A stretch of 18,919 nt of DNA from DASWVC01 sp036401335 (GCA_036401335.1 DASWVC010000229.1:1-18919); one strand, 5' to 3'; positions 1-8,906 are shown, counted from the first letter of the stretch. Made by a program: numbers and translations. Notes: a model not told the origin generated them from the letters alone.

Positions 1-4
1 GCTC

Positions 5-53
5 TATAATGGTGTCAGGCAAACCCTTAGGCAGCATAGGGTACACTGCTGCC
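5..53 (+). promoter_or_regulatory. Possible promoter -10 box followed by a leader hairpin
   Basis: A perfect TATAAT lies at 5-10. Its -35 partner would be outside the window, so the promoter cannot be confirmed. About 20 bases downstream, GGCAGCA (30-36) and TGCTGCC (47-53) can form a 7-bp stem with a 10-base loop. If transcription starts near 17, the nitroreductase mRNA would carry a leader of about 260 bases with this hairpin at its 5' end. The stretch 54-276 shows no other convincing gene or site. The hairpin could equally be the terminator of a gene to the left, but no T-run follows it. Confidence 0.3.
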
Positions 54-276
54 CGCCGGTTGCTGCGCACTCAATGACCGGAGTTGCCCCTTTCCAGAAA
101 AACGATCCGACCTCAATCGCCCGGAGACGCCGATTCACCACGGATTGCCGGCAAACAAACCTTTGCCTGAGGCCTTGCCTCGTCTACCCTCCTTCACGGT
201 TCGCATGGACGCAGGAAATGGAACGCCGCCTAGCCGCCCAGATTGCTGTTCCGACCGGTCAGGGCCCGCCGGCCGT

Positions 277-972
277 ATGTTCCTGGCCGAATTCGAGGTC
301 CTGATCCGGCAACGTCGGGCCACCCGTCACTTTCAGCCGGTACCGGTTGAGCGTGGATTGCTGGAGCGGTTGCTGCGCATGGCGCAATGGGCCCCAAGCG
401 GGTACAACTTGCAGCCCACCCGGTACATCGTCGTGGAGGATCGCGCATTGCGACCCGCCTTGCGCCGGGCTTGCATGGATCAGGCTCCCGTCGAAGAGGC
501 GCCCATCGTGGTCGTATTTGCGGGTGACGGCCGCGCGTTCGAAGATCGCTTCGACGCGATCCTTGCCCAGGAACTGCGCGAAGGGGACATGCCAGCCGCT
601 TACGCGGAACGGCTGCGCCGGGTCGTACCCCTGATGTGCAACTGTGGTCCCGCGGGCCTGGGCTGGCTCTGGAAAGCGACGCTGCTTCCGGTAGTCAGGC
701 TGTTCCGCCCCCTTCCGGACGTGGTCGCGGTTCATCGACGCTTTTGGACCGCCAAACAAGTCATGCTCAACGCCATGAACTTCATCCTTGCAGCCGAGGC
801 AGCCGGACTCAACACCTTGCCTATGGAAGGGTTTGACCGGAACCGCCTTCGCAAGGTCTTGCAGCTGCCGCGATCAATGGAGCCGGTACTAGTGGTTGCC
901 CTGGGCTATGCCGCCTCCTCGCCGGGACGTAAAACCCGATTGCCGCTGGAAAGCGTTGTGCTGTGGCGGTAA
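277..972 (+). CDS. Nitroreductase-family FMN oxidoreductase
   Basis: Probable FMN-dependent NAD(P)H oxidoreductase of the nitroreductase superfamily; the physiological substrate cannot be told from sequence. In the 231-residue reading, RRATR (13-17) and PSGYNLQP (40-47) are the usual N-terminal FMN-phosphate and flavin contacts. GLNTLPMEGFD (177-187) and the final ALGY...GRKTRLPLE (208-225) match the C-terminal half of the family. The frame is open back to an ATG at 145, with another at 205, but family similarity begins only at the ATG at 277, so that start was chosen. No strong ribosome binding site marks any of the three. The central region, about 116-160, is unusually hydrophobic and rich in Trp, Leu and Cys for this family. 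The gene stands alone, with a possible terminator after it. Confidence 0.8.
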   Translation: MFLAEFEVLIRQRRATRHFQPVPVERGLLERLLRMAQWAPSGYNLQPTRYIVVEDRALRPALRRACMDQAPVEEAPIVVVFAGDGRAFEDRFDAILAQELREGDMPAAYAERLRRVVPLMCNCGPAGLGWLWKATLLPVVRLFRPLPDVVAVHRRFWTAKQVMLNAMNFILAAEAAGLNTLPMEGFDRNRLRKVLQLPRSMEPVLVVALGYAASSPGRKTRLPLESVVLWR

Positions 973-987
973 AAGCTCCTTTCCAGG

Positions 988-1002
988 GAAGGGCGCCCCT
1001 TC
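988..1002 (+). terminator. Short GC-rich hairpin after the nitroreductase gene
   Basis: GAAGGG (988-993) and CCCTTC (997-1002) form a perfect 6-bp stem with a CGC loop, 16 bases after the nitroreductase stop codon. Only a weak TTT follows at 1006-1008, so intrinsic termination is possible but not well supported. Confidence 0.3.
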
Positions 1003-1101
1003 GAGTTTGCCTGCATCGTTCGTTCCCGCCAGCCCACACCGCGTCGTGCTTGGTAAGAAATTGGTCGCCATTATGGTGCCGCCGGAGCTTTCAGGGGGAA
1101 C

Positions 1102-1356
1102 GTGAGTAAGGCAGTGTCTAAACCCTTTCTTCTCGCGCTCTACGGGCTGCTGACCGGCGGAATCTCCAGCGCGCAGTTGGCCGGTTCGGATCGCTTGATC
1201 AAGTCCTACGTGGCCCGACTCAGCGAGCGCGACCACTTCAACAGTCAGGGTCAGCGGCTGCAGAGCCCGGCTGCAATCATTCGACAGGATCGCGCGAATT
1301 TTTACACACCATGCACTTCGAGTATCGCCCCGAGCTCCTGCCGTAAGCGCAGGTGA
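1102..1356 (+). CDS. Small exported hypothetical protein, C terminus uncertain
   Basis: I do not recognise a named family. The start is a GTG preceded by a good Shine-Dalgarno (CAGGGGGAA at 1092-1100), one of the clearest ribosome binding sites in the window, which supports a real gene. The 84-residue product begins like a Sec signal peptide: Lys near the N terminus, a hydrophobic stretch at about 8-21, then small residues (ISSAQ), so cleavage near residue 24 is plausible. The mature part is basic and polar and contains QSPAAIIRQDRANFY at about 54-68. After that the sequence loses character and ends in a Cys/Ser/Arg-rich run that looks like translation in the wrong frame. A one-base change in the T5 run near 1299-1303 would give a different ending. 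It converges on lspA 28 bases away. The C terminus could be frameshifted or simply unusual. Confidence 0.55.
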   Translation: MSKAVSKPFLLALYGLLTGGISSAQLAGSDRLIKSYVARLSERDHFNSQGQRLQSPAAIIRQDRANFYTPCTSSIAPSSCRKRR

Positions 1357-1384
1357 GAGGTGAGGCGGACTGAATCTCCGAGCG

Positions 1385-1900
1385 TCAACCCTCGGCTTTG
1401 TCTATGTTTTGCGCGTCAGGTTTGTCCTGCGCGTTGTTCGACCGGAACGAGTCGATGATCAATAATCCGGCGGCTACGCAGATGCAGCTGTCTGCCACGT
1501 TGAACGACGGCCACTCGTAGCGGTCGTGGTAAAAATGCAGGAAATCGGTCACCTGACCGTGCGCAAGCCTGTCGAATAAATTGCCCAGGATGCCCGCGAG
1601 CAGGAGGGCTAAGGCCGTCTTATTCAGGGCCGAAAATTGTGTGGCACCCGGTCGGGAGCGACGGTTCCGCCACAAAAGAATCAGGATAACGGCCGTTGCG
1701 ACCACCGCGAGTACCACGAACAAAAGATTATTGCCTTGCAGCAAGCCAAAGGCTGCGCCGGTGTTCGCGACATGGACAATACTGAAAAACCCCGGGATCA
1801 CGGGCAACTCAGTGCCGAGGTCAAGACGCTCCCGGATCTGCCACTTGGTCCATTGGTCAAGGGCCAACGCCGGCACGGTGAACCAGAGCAAATACTTCAC
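1385..1900 (-). CDS. lspA: Lipoprotein signal peptidase (signal peptidase II)
   Basis: Inner-membrane aspartyl protease that removes the signal peptide of lipoproteins after the lipobox Cys has been diacylglyceryl-modified. The 171-residue protein has typical family length and about four hydrophobic segments. Signature blocks are NTGAAFG (46-52), GNLFDRL (106-112) and FNVADS (133-138). The catalytic aspartates should be D119 (in VTDF) and D137 (in NVAD), 18 residues apart as in E. coli LspA. The start is GTG, overlapping the ileS stop by four bases (GTGA), so translation is probably coupled to ileS; the ileS-lspA pairing is common in bacteria. A substrate, the lipoprotein deacetylase at 11681, is encoded in the same window. 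The polar C-terminal tail beyond residue 152 is poorly conserved in the family. Confidence 0.96.
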   Translation of the reverse strand: MKYLLWFTVPALALDQWTKWQIRERLDLGTELPVIPGFFSIVHVANTGAAFGLLQGNNLLFVVLAVVATAVILILLWRNRRSRPGATQFSALNKTALALLLAGILGNLFDRLAHGQVTDFLHFYHDRYEWPSFNVADSCICVAAGLLIIDSFRSNNAQDKPDAQNIDKAEG

Positions 1901-4626
1901 TTAACTACCTCGACCATGCGCACCACGCCGACGCAGCGATCGCACAGGGCGGGATGGTCAGGGTATTCACCTACGGTGGGTCGGTGCCGCCAGCAGCGTC
2001 CGCACCGGCCGTGCTCCGTGCGCCTTACCTGCACCGCCAATTTGCCGGCCCCGTCCAGGGCGAGGTCGCTGAGGATGAGGAACTCTTCGAGCTCCACCGG
2101 CTGAATCCGGCGCACCGGGTCGTCTACAGGCAACTGCAAGCTCACGTGAGCCTCCAGGGCATTGCCGATCTCCTTTCGTTGCCGGGCGGATTCAATGGCC
2201 TGGGAGACCGCTGTCCGCACACGCAGCAGGGCCTCAACCTGCGTCAGGGCTGAACCATCCACGCCGGCTGAATTCGCCGCTGGGAATAGCTCCATGTGAA
2301 CCGAGGTGTGCTTGCCGAAATGGGTCCACGCTTCTTCTGCGGTAAAAGCCAGGATCGGAGCCAGCAGCCGGACAAGGGCGTCGTAAACACGGTGCATGAC
2401 GGCCTGGGTGGCGCGGCGACGCGGTGAGCCGGGCGCGTCGCAATACATCCGGTCTTTCGTGATGTCCACGTAAAGGCTGCTCAGATCCACCGCGCAAAAC
2501 TGGTTAAGCGTTTGGTAAACCCGATAGAATTCATACTTCGCGTAAGCGTCCCGGCACGTTTCGATGACTTGCTCCAGGCGGGTCAAAATCCAACGGTCTA
2601 CCAGCGTTAAACCTTCCATCCCCTCCACGGGCGGTCGCGCGTCGTAAAGGTTGCCAAGCAGGATTCGAAGGGTATTTCTGATCCGGCGGTAAGTGTCCGT
2701 TAGTTGGTCAAACATGCGTTCACCGAATGGAACTTCGTCCGCATAGTTAACGCTGGCGACCCAGAGCCGCAGCACGTCCGCTCCGTATTTGTCGGTAAAA
2801 TGCTCGGCAGCGGTCGGCTTACTGTAAGTACCCTGTTGGGACTTAGAAATCTTTTGTCGGCTTTCGACGTCGACGACAAACGCGTGCGTGATGACTTCCC
2901 GGTACGGTGCCGCACCGTACAAGGCTACACTGGTCAGCAGCGAGGATTGAAACCACCCCCGGTGCTGGTCGGTCGCTTCCAGGTAAACGTCTGCCGGCCA
3001 ACGCAGTTCCGGCCGCCGCTTCAGCACGGCAAGGTGACTGACGCCGGAATCAATCCAGACATCCAGGGTGTCGTTGCGCCGGGTGAGTCCCGCCGGTAAG
3101 CCGAGACGGGCGGAGATTTCTGCATCGCTGAGTTCGTACCAGATGTTGCTGCCGTGTTCTGCCACCAGCCCCGCCACGGCCAGGACCCAGTCGGCCCGGA
3201 GTTGCGCTTTGCCTTCGAGGTAAAATAGGGGAAGCGGGACGCCCCAGGTCCGCTGCCGGGAAATGCACCAGTCAGGACGCGACTCAACGGTGGCGTACAT
3301 CCGGTTCCGGCCCCATGCCGGCAAAAAAGCGACGTCGCCGATGGCTTTCAGGGCGGCGCCTTTGAGCGCATCCAGCTGGATGAAAAATTGTTCGACCGCC
3401 CTGAAGATCACCGGGGTCTTTGACCGCCAGCAATGCGGGTAAGAATGGTGGTAGTTCCGCTTGCCCAGCAGCAGGCGCTCGCGCCCCAACCGGTCGACGA
3501 TCAACGCATTCGCGTCAAAAACGTACATTCCCACCCACTCCGGCACCCCTACTTCTTCGGTGTAGCGACCGTTGTCATCCACCGGCGCGAAGATCGGAAG
3601 ACCGTACCTCAAACCAAGGATGTAGTCGTCCTCGCCGTGACCCGGGGCGGTGTGGACGCACCCGGTGCCTGCCTCAGCGGTGACGTGTTCCCCGGGCAAA
3701 ACAATGGATTCACGGTTCAGAAACGGGTGCCGGCACCGTGTTCCCTCCAACTCCGCCCCGGTCAACCTGTCCAAAGGTCCGTCCTGCGGCAACCAACCGG
3801 TCGCCCGTCCAAAATCCCCGACCAGCGCCTCGGCGAGAAGCAGTGAGCGTCGTTCCGCGTGTTCCGGATGGGCAAATTCCTGAACCACGTAAGTAAAGGC
3901 AGGGTGGACGGCGATGGCCTCATTGGCCGGAAGGGTCCACGGCGTGGTCGTCCAGATGACCACCGTCGCGCGGTTTGCCCACGGCCCCGTCACTACGGGA
4001 AAACCGACGTAGATCGAGGGGTCATCCCGGTCCCTGTACTCAACCTCGGCTTCGGCCAATGCCGTTTGCGCGCCCGTGCTCCAAAAGACCGGTTTTTTGC
4101 TTTGGTAGACGAGGTTGAGGCGCAACAACTCCGCAAAGGCGCGCAGAATGTCGGCCTCATAAGCGGGATCCAGGGTCAGGTAGGGGTGTTCCCAATCGCC
4201 CAGCACCCCTAGCCGTCGGAACTGACGTCGCTGAATGTCGATGTACTTGCGTGCGTATGCCTCGGAGCGCTGACGGACCTCCAAGGGCGACAGGGCCCCG
4301 GATTCTCTTACCACCTTGTACTCAATTGGCAGACCGTGGCAGTCCCACCCCGGCACGTACGGAGCACGGAACCCGGCCATTACCTTGCTTTTAACGATAA
4401 AATCTTTGAGCACCTTGTTGAGCGCCGTGCCCATGTGTACGTCCCCGTTGGCAAACGGCGGCCCGTCGTGAACGACAAAGGCAGGGGCTTCGCACCTGGA
4501 GGTCTGAATCGCCCCATACAGGTTTTCCCGGTCCCATCTGGCCAACATCTCCGGCTCCCGGCTGGTCAGATTTGCCTTCATTGGAAAGTCGGTTTTGGGC
4601 AAATTCAGGGTCTCTTTATAGTTCAT
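1897..4626 (-). CDS. ileS: Isoleucyl-tRNA synthetase
   Basis: Class I aminoacyl-tRNA synthetase that charges tRNA-Ile in the cytoplasm and hydrolyses misactivated valine. At 909 residues it is near the bacterial norm. The ATP-binding HIGH signature is present as HMGT (64-67) within GPPFANGDVHMGTALNK. The second signature is KISKS (592-596). The editing domain at about 200-400 carries WTTTPWTLPAN (225-235) and GTGCVHTAPGHGEDDY (320-335). The C-terminal zinc finger keeps all four cysteines (C875, C878, C895, C898), the bacterial IleS1 arrangement rather than the mupirocin-resistant eukaryote-like type. The ATG at 4624-4626 fits the family N terminus; no strong Shine-Dalgarno is visible. I see no T-box leader upstream. 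It is first in a two-gene unit with lspA. Confidence 0.97.
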   Translation of the reverse strand: MNYKETLNLPKTDFPMKANLTSREPEMLARWDRENLYGAIQTSRCEAPAFVVHDGPPFANGDVHMGTALNKVLKDFIVKSKVMAGFRAPYVPGWDCHGLPIEYKVVRESGALSPLEVRQRSEAYARKYIDIQRRQFRRLGVLGDWEHPYLTLDPAYEADILRAFAELLRLNLVYQSKKPVFWSTGAQTALAEAEVEYRDRDDPSIYVGFPVVTGPWANRATVVIWTTTPWTLPANEAIAVHPAFTYVVQEFAHPEHAERRSLLLAEALVGDFGRATGWLPQDGPLDRLTGAELEGTRCRHPFLNRESIVLPGEHVTAEAGTGCVHTAPGHGEDDYILGLRYGLPIFAPVDDNGRYTEEVGVPEWVGMYVFDANALIVDRLGRERLLLGKRNYHHSYPHCWRSKTPVIFRAVEQFFIQLDALKGAALKAIGDVAFLPAWGRNRMYATVESRPDWCISRQRTWGVPLPLFYLEGKAQLRADWVLAVAGLVAEHGSNIWYELSDAEISARLGLPAGLTRRNDTLDVWIDSGVSHLAVLKRRPELRWPADVYLEATDQHRGWFQSSLLTSVALYGAAPYREVITHAFVVDVESRQKISKSQQGTYSKPTAAEHFTDKYGADVLRLWVASVNYADEVPFGERMFDQLTDTYRRIRNTLRILLGNLYDARPPVEGMEGLTLVDRWILTRLEQVIETCRDAYAKYEFYRVYQTLNQFCAVDLSSLYVDITKDRMYCDAPGSPRRRATQAVMHRVYDALVRLLAPILAFTAEEAWTHFGKHTSVHMELFPAANSAGVDGSALTQVEALLRVRTAVSQAIESARQRKEIGNALEAHVSLQLPVDDPVRRIQPVELEEFLILSDLALDGAGKLAVQVRRTEHGRCGRCWRHRPTVGEYPDHPALCDRCVGVVRMVEVVK

Positions 4627-4793
4627 ACCGCGGGTCCAAAGAGTAGCATTGATCCACCCTCACGCAAAGCTGCGGCGCCCTGGTTCGCTGCGGCCACGGA
4701 GGGCCCGACCAGCGATACCTTTCGCGGGCCGGCGCGCAAAGTGGTACATTGTAGTGAGGGACGCCCGACCTGACGTACCCCGGTTCTAAGCAC

Positions 4794-5900
4794 ATGAGAT
4801 GGTCGTTCAAAATCGCGCGGGTGGCAGGGATTGACATTCGTGTCCATGCCACCTTCTTGCTTCTGTTGGCCGGCATCGCTTCCTACTACGGGGTGCACGG
4901 CGGCAGCGGCGGCGCCCTTTACGCACTGATTGTCACCCTGCTGGTGTTCCTGTGCGTGCTGCTCCATGAGCTCGGGCACGCCGTCGCCGCCAAAGCGTAC
5001 GGAATTCGCACCGCGGACATCAGCCTGCTGCCCATCGGCGGGGTGGCCCGAATGGAGCGCATGCCGGAAAAACCGGGCCAGGAACTCGTGGTGGCGCTGG
5101 CCGGTCCTTTGGTCAATGTCGTGATCGCAGCCGTGCTCTGGGCCGTGTTGTGGTCCGCTCATCGCTTCGAGCCGCGCGCATGGCTCAGTCCTGAACGGCC
5201 GAACCTGCTTGTCACCCTTCTCATCACCAATGTGATGATGCTGCTGTTCAACTTGATCCCGGCGTTTCCCCTCGACGGAGGCCGGGTGCTGCGGGCGTTG
5301 TTAGCCACACGCCTGCCGTACGCTCGCGCCACCCAGATCGCGGCCACGATCGGCCAGGGTCTGGCTTTCGCCCTGGGCATTTTTGCGGCCTTTAACGGCA
5401 ACCTCTTTTTGGTCTTGATCGCGGTGTTCATCTACATGGGTGCTGAGAATGAATCGGCCCTTGTGCAAATGCGTTTTGCCAGCTCCGGCTTCCCGGTGTC
5501 GAGCGCGATGGTGACACGGTTCGACACGCTGGATGAACAAGCCACACTGGATGAGGCGGTGGATGCCCTTTTGGGGACTTCGCAGCACGAATTTCCGGTG
5601 CTCGACCACAACGGCGGGATTGCCGGGTTGCTGACCAAGCACGACCTGCTCGTCGGCCTGAAGCGGTCCGGCCCACAGACCCGTGTGACGGACATCATGG
5701 TGAAAGGCTTGCCAACGTTGCTTCCCCAAACCAGCCTGGAGCGAGCCTTTACGTTGCTGCAACAGTTAGGCAGTCAGGCACTGCCCGTCGTGGATCACAC
5801 CGGACGGCTCATCGGGATGTTCACGACCGAGAATGTCAGCGAGTTTTTCCTAGTCCGGAATGCCTTAGCCCAACCGGGACGGACCGCCAACCGGGTCTAG
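4794..5900 (+). CDS. Site-2-type intramembrane zinc metalloprotease with two CBS domains
   Basis: M50-family membrane protease that would cleave a transmembrane substrate within the membrane. The active site HELGH lies at 58-62 inside a hydrophobic segment. The second conserved block, NLIPAFPLDGGR (153-164), supplies the third zinc ligand (D161). The fold shows about six membrane segments over residues 1-215, with AGPLVN (103-108) as another family block. A tandem CBS pair follows at about 232-350 (SSAMVTRF..., then VTDIMVKGLPT...); in this subgroup CBS domains are thought to sense adenine nucleotides and regulate the protease. At 368 residues it has typical length. Its substrate is unknown, and no sigma or anti-sigma pair lies nearby. 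It diverges from ileS across a 167-bp gap, and its last 36 bases overlap the end of the gene on the other strand. Confidence 0.9.
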   Translation: MRWSFKIARVAGIDIRVHATFLLLLAGIASYYGVHGGSGGALYALIVTLLVFLCVLLHELGHAVAAKAYGIRTADISLLPIGGVARMERMPEKPGQELVVALAGPLVNVVIAAVLWAVLWSAHRFEPRAWLSPERPNLLVTLLITNVMMLLFNLIPAFPLDGGRVLRALLATRLPYARATQIAATIGQGLAFALGIFAAFNGNLFLVLIAVFIYMGAENESALVQMRFASSGFPVSSAMVTRFDTLDEQATLDEAVDALLGTSQHEFPVLDHNGGIAGLLTKHDLLVGLKRSGPQTRVTDIMVKGLPTLLPQTSLERAFTLLQQLGSQALPVVDHTGRLIGMFTTENVSEFFLVRNALAQPGRTANRV

Positions 5901-8900
5901 CCCGTTCGCGCCGTTGCCGCTGGCCATGTCCTCCGGCTGCGCCCGGGCGCCTGCGGGTTCAGGGGCAAAGCCGCGGCGCAACGTATTCTCCGTCACTACG
6001 GTCGGGAACATGAACTGGCGCAGGTAATCGTGACCACCCGCCTTGGTACCTCCGCCGGACATGCCGAATCCGCCAAACGGGTGCCGGCCAACAATGGCCC
6101 CGGTAATGCCGCGGTTTATGTACAGATTGCCGACGCGGAACTCGCGGCGGACACGATCGATCGTTTTCGGGCTGCGCGAGAAAACCCCGCCGGTCAGGCC
6201 GTAAGGCGTGTCCATGGCGATCGTCAGGGCTTCGGTCAGGTCGCGGGCGCGACTGACGGCCAAGAGGGGTCCGAACACCTCTTCTTGCGCCAACCGCGCC
6301 CCAGCGGGAACACCGGTAACGATGGTGGGCGCGGAAAAAAACCCCGGCAGCCCGCGGGGTATTTCCGCTTCGTACGCGATCTTGTGTTCGCGTCGGGCCA
6401 GTTCGCGGTAGAAACGGACCTTGGCAGCGGCCTCCGCATCTATCATCGGGCCGATGTCAGTCTCAGGGGCTTCCGGCAGGCCGATGTTCAAGGCGGCGGT
6501 GGCCTCCAACAGCCGGGGTAACAAACGCCGATGGACGTCACCCACAGTGACCAGTCGGGACAACGCTGAACACTTTTGCCCTTGAAAGGAAAAGGCCGAT
6601 TGCACAATGGCCAGCACCGCCTCGTCCAGGTCCGCGTCTCCATCAACGATCAAGGCGTTCTTGCCACCCATCTCGCAAATAACTTTTTTCAGATTGCGCT
6701 GGCCCGGGTGCGTGATCCCGGCGCGCTCCCAGATCTGCGTGCCCACCTCGCGGGACCCGGTGAAAGCAATCACGTCGACATCAGGATGGTCGACAAGCTG
6801 GGCACCCGCCACTTCGCCTCGCCCGGTAAGAAGGTTGACGCTGCCGGCCGGAGCGCCGGCCTTAACCAAGAGATCAACGAATAAACTTCCGATGACCGAC
6901 GACTGCTCGGCCGGCTTCACCACCACGGTGTTGCCAGCGGCCAGCGCTGCTGCCGTCATGCCGCAAAGAATGGCCAGCGGGAAATTCCAGGGTGCAAGCA
7001 CCACGGCTACGCCTCGTGGAATGTAATGTTCGAAGCTGACTTCCCCCAGTACTTCCTCCGTCAGCCGCGGTCGGCTAACGTGCCGGAGATCATCGGCGTA
7101 AAAATTGCAAAAGTCGACTGCCTCAACCACATCCGCATCTGCCTCTCCCCAGGTCTTGCCCACTTCATACACCTGCCATGCGGCCAGCTCAGCTTTCCGT
7201 GATCGCATCAGGGCTGCAAGCCGGTCCAGCAGCCCGGCACGTTCCACCGCTGGCGTCCGGCTCCATCGCGGGAACGCCTTCCGTGCGGCCCGGACAGCCG
7301 CCGATACTTCGTCAACCCCGGCCAACGCCACCCAGCCGATGTTCTGGTCCGGAGCCGCCGGGTTTATCGACGCCATGCGGCGCTGCGTGCCGACTTCGCT
7401 CCCACCGATCACCAAGGGGTAGGTGCGGCCCAACGCCCGCCTTACTTCGCCCAAACCCTGTGACATGGCCCGCCTTTGCGGTTCCCGGCCAAAATCTGCC
7501 GGCGGCTCATGACAAAAGCCCAACCTCGGGTGGCCGGCCTCCATGTCGGACGGAGCGGCCTGTTTGGCTGGGTCGGACAGCAGAACCGAACTCGACGTGT
7601 TGTCACGGAATTTCGCTCGAAGAAAACCTTCATTGGACGTGTTCTCCAGTAAACGGCGCACAAGGTACGCCATTCCCGGCACCAACTCGCCGATCGGACA
7701 GTACTCGCGTACCCGGAATCCAAGCTCCACCAGAGCGCGCCGCACCGGTTCTGCCATGCCGTACAGCATCTGGAACTCAAAATCTCCCGGCTTCAGTCCG
7801 CGTTTCTCGGCATAGACAATGCCATGCGCAATGCTCCGCACGTTGTGCGTCGCCAACGCGGGGTAAACGCCTGAGGCGTGCTCCAGCAGTAACCGGGTGA
7901 CCCGCTCGTAGTTGGCGTCTGTCTCCGGTTTGGAAAGAAAAACCGGCACCGGCCAGGTCCGCTGGCCGGCGTAGACCTTTTCGTAATCCCAGTAAGCGCC
8001 TTTCACCAGGCGAACCGTGAACCGGCATTTAGTCTCGGTGGCCCATGCCAGGAGGCGCTCCGCATCGGCATAGGAATCCCGGAGGTAAGCTTGCAGGACC
8101 ACTCCAAGCTGGGCGTAGCCGGCCAGCTCCGGCTGCTGCAACAGGGCTTGAAAAAGCTGTAACGTCAACTCCTTGAGATGGTAGCTTTCCATGTCCAGGT
8201 TGATGAACGCGCCGACCTCGCGGGCCCGTCCAAGGATTGGCATCAGCCGCGGTAGGATGTCGCCAATCGAAGCAGCCGGAGCAGCCGTCTGAACCCGGGC
8301 GCACAGCGCCGATAGCTTTACCGACAGATTCACCAACGGCGGCTCATTTGCAGCGAGCGGTCCGTCAGCCTGCCAGGCCCTCGTCGCGACGCTCAGAAAA
8401 TCCAGCAACTTGCGGTACCGATCAGCGTACGTGTCAGCTTCACGGTCGCTCACCACCGCTTCCCCGAGGATGTCGACGGTGAACCGGGTTTTTGCGCGCC
8501 AGAGGCGTTCCAGGTTCGGCAGCGCGGATTCCCCGTCCTGACCCGCAATGAACACGTTCGCCATACCCAGCACGTTGGTCCGAACCACCGCCGCGGGCAG
8601 TGCCGGCACAAGTTTGCCGACCCTGAGGGCTCCGCAGAGCACCCTTGAAGGCAACGAATCAGATTCGCCGAGGTACTCGATCAAGTGTTCGACCACCGCT
8701 CGCGGCGCCGTCAGGGTGGGCAGCACGTCGACAAAGCGGAACAGTTCGGTTTTCAGGGCACCGTCCTGCATGGCCCACTTCATCATTCGGCCGGCAAAGG
8801 CGTTGCGGTTAAACAGGGTAGGGGCCCTATTTCCGGCATCGATCAGAGCAAAAAGCCTTTGACCAACGCGTTCGATGTCAGCCTGGAGCATTGCAGAGGT

Positions 8901-8906
8901 GGTCAT
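5865..8906 (-). CDS. putA: Bifunctional proline dehydrogenase / L-glutamate gamma-semialdehyde dehydrogenase
   Basis: Oxidises proline to P5C (FAD-dependent), then P5C/glutamate semialdehyde to glutamate (NAD-dependent), feeding proline into central carbon and nitrogen metabolism. The proline dehydrogenase barrel spans about 130-440, with RLVKGAYWDYE (299-309), ATHN (352-355) and the substrate-binding block YCPIGEL...RRLLENT (402-423). The aldehyde dehydrogenase domain spans about 490-970, with APWNFPLA (638-645), FTGS (715-718), the general-base Glu in EMGGKN (745-750), catalytic Cys779 in GQKCS, and EEVFGP (875-880). At 1013 residues it lacks the N-terminal ribbon-helix-helix regulator of E. 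coli PutA, so it should be purely enzymatic. The last 40 residues are a Gly/Pro/Ala-rich tail. The start used is ATG; a second Met at residue 6 is possible, and neither has a clear ribosome binding site. Its upstream region holds an inverted-repeat element. Confidence 0.93.
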   Translation of the reverse strand: MTTSAMLQADIERVGQRLFALIDAGNRAPTLFNRNAFAGRMMKWAMQDGALKTELFRFVDVLPTLTAPRAVVEHLIEYLGESDSLPSRVLCGALRVGKLVPALPAAVVRTNVLGMANVFIAGQDGESALPNLERLWRAKTRFTVDILGEAVVSDREADTYADRYRKLLDFLSVATRAWQADGPLAANEPPLVNLSVKLSALCARVQTAAPAASIGDILPRLMPILGRAREVGAFINLDMESYHLKELTLQLFQALLQQPELAGYAQLGVVLQAYLRDSYADAERLLAWATETKCRFTVRLVKGAYWDYEKVYAGQRTWPVPVFLSKPETDANYERVTRLLLEHASGVYPALATHNVRSIAHGIVYAEKRGLKPGDFEFQMLYGMAEPVRRALVELGFRVREYCPIGELVPGMAYLVRRLLENTSNEGFLRAKFRDNTSSSVLLSDPAKQAAPSDMEAGHPRLGFCHEPPADFGREPQRRAMSQGLGEVRRALGRTYPLVIGGSEVGTQRRMASINPAAPDQNIGWVALAGVDEVSAAVRAARKAFPRWSRTPAVERAGLLDRLAALMRSRKAELAAWQVYEVGKTWGEADADVVEAVDFCNFYADDLRHVSRPRLTEEVLGEVSFEHYIPRGVAVVLAPWNFPLAILCGMTAAALAAGNTVVVKPAEQSSVIGSLFVDLLVKAGAPAGSVNLLTGRGEVAGAQLVDHPDVDVIAFTGSREVGTQIWERAGITHPGQRNLKKVICEMGGKNALIVDGDADLDEAVLAIVQSAFSFQGQKCSALSRLVTVGDVHRRLLPRLLEATAALNIGLPEAPETDIGPMIDAEAAAKVRFYRELARREHKIAYEAEIPRGLPGFFSAPTIVTGVPAGARLAQEEVFGPLLAVSRARDLTEALTIAMDTPYGLTGGVFSRSPKTIDRVRREFRVGNLYINRGITGAIVGRHPFGGFGMSGGGTKAGGHDYLRQFMFPTVVTENTLRRGFAPEPAGARAQPEDMASGNGANGLDPVGGPSRLG

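Noticed and set aside
74..304. 76-codon plus-strand frame before the nitroreductase
   Set aside because: Low-complexity Arg/Pro/Cys composition, no ribosome binding site, overlaps the start of a supported gene.
1378..1395. CCGAG/CTCGG hairpin followed by T-rich sequence after the small exported gene
   Set aside because: Only five base pairs with an 8-base loop, and half of it lies inside the lspA coding end. Not distinguishable from chance.
4640..4667. Minus-strand TTGCGT, 16-base spacer, TACTCT as an ileS promoter
   Set aside because: Both boxes match poorly and the start point would be only a few bases before the ATG. Too weak to list.
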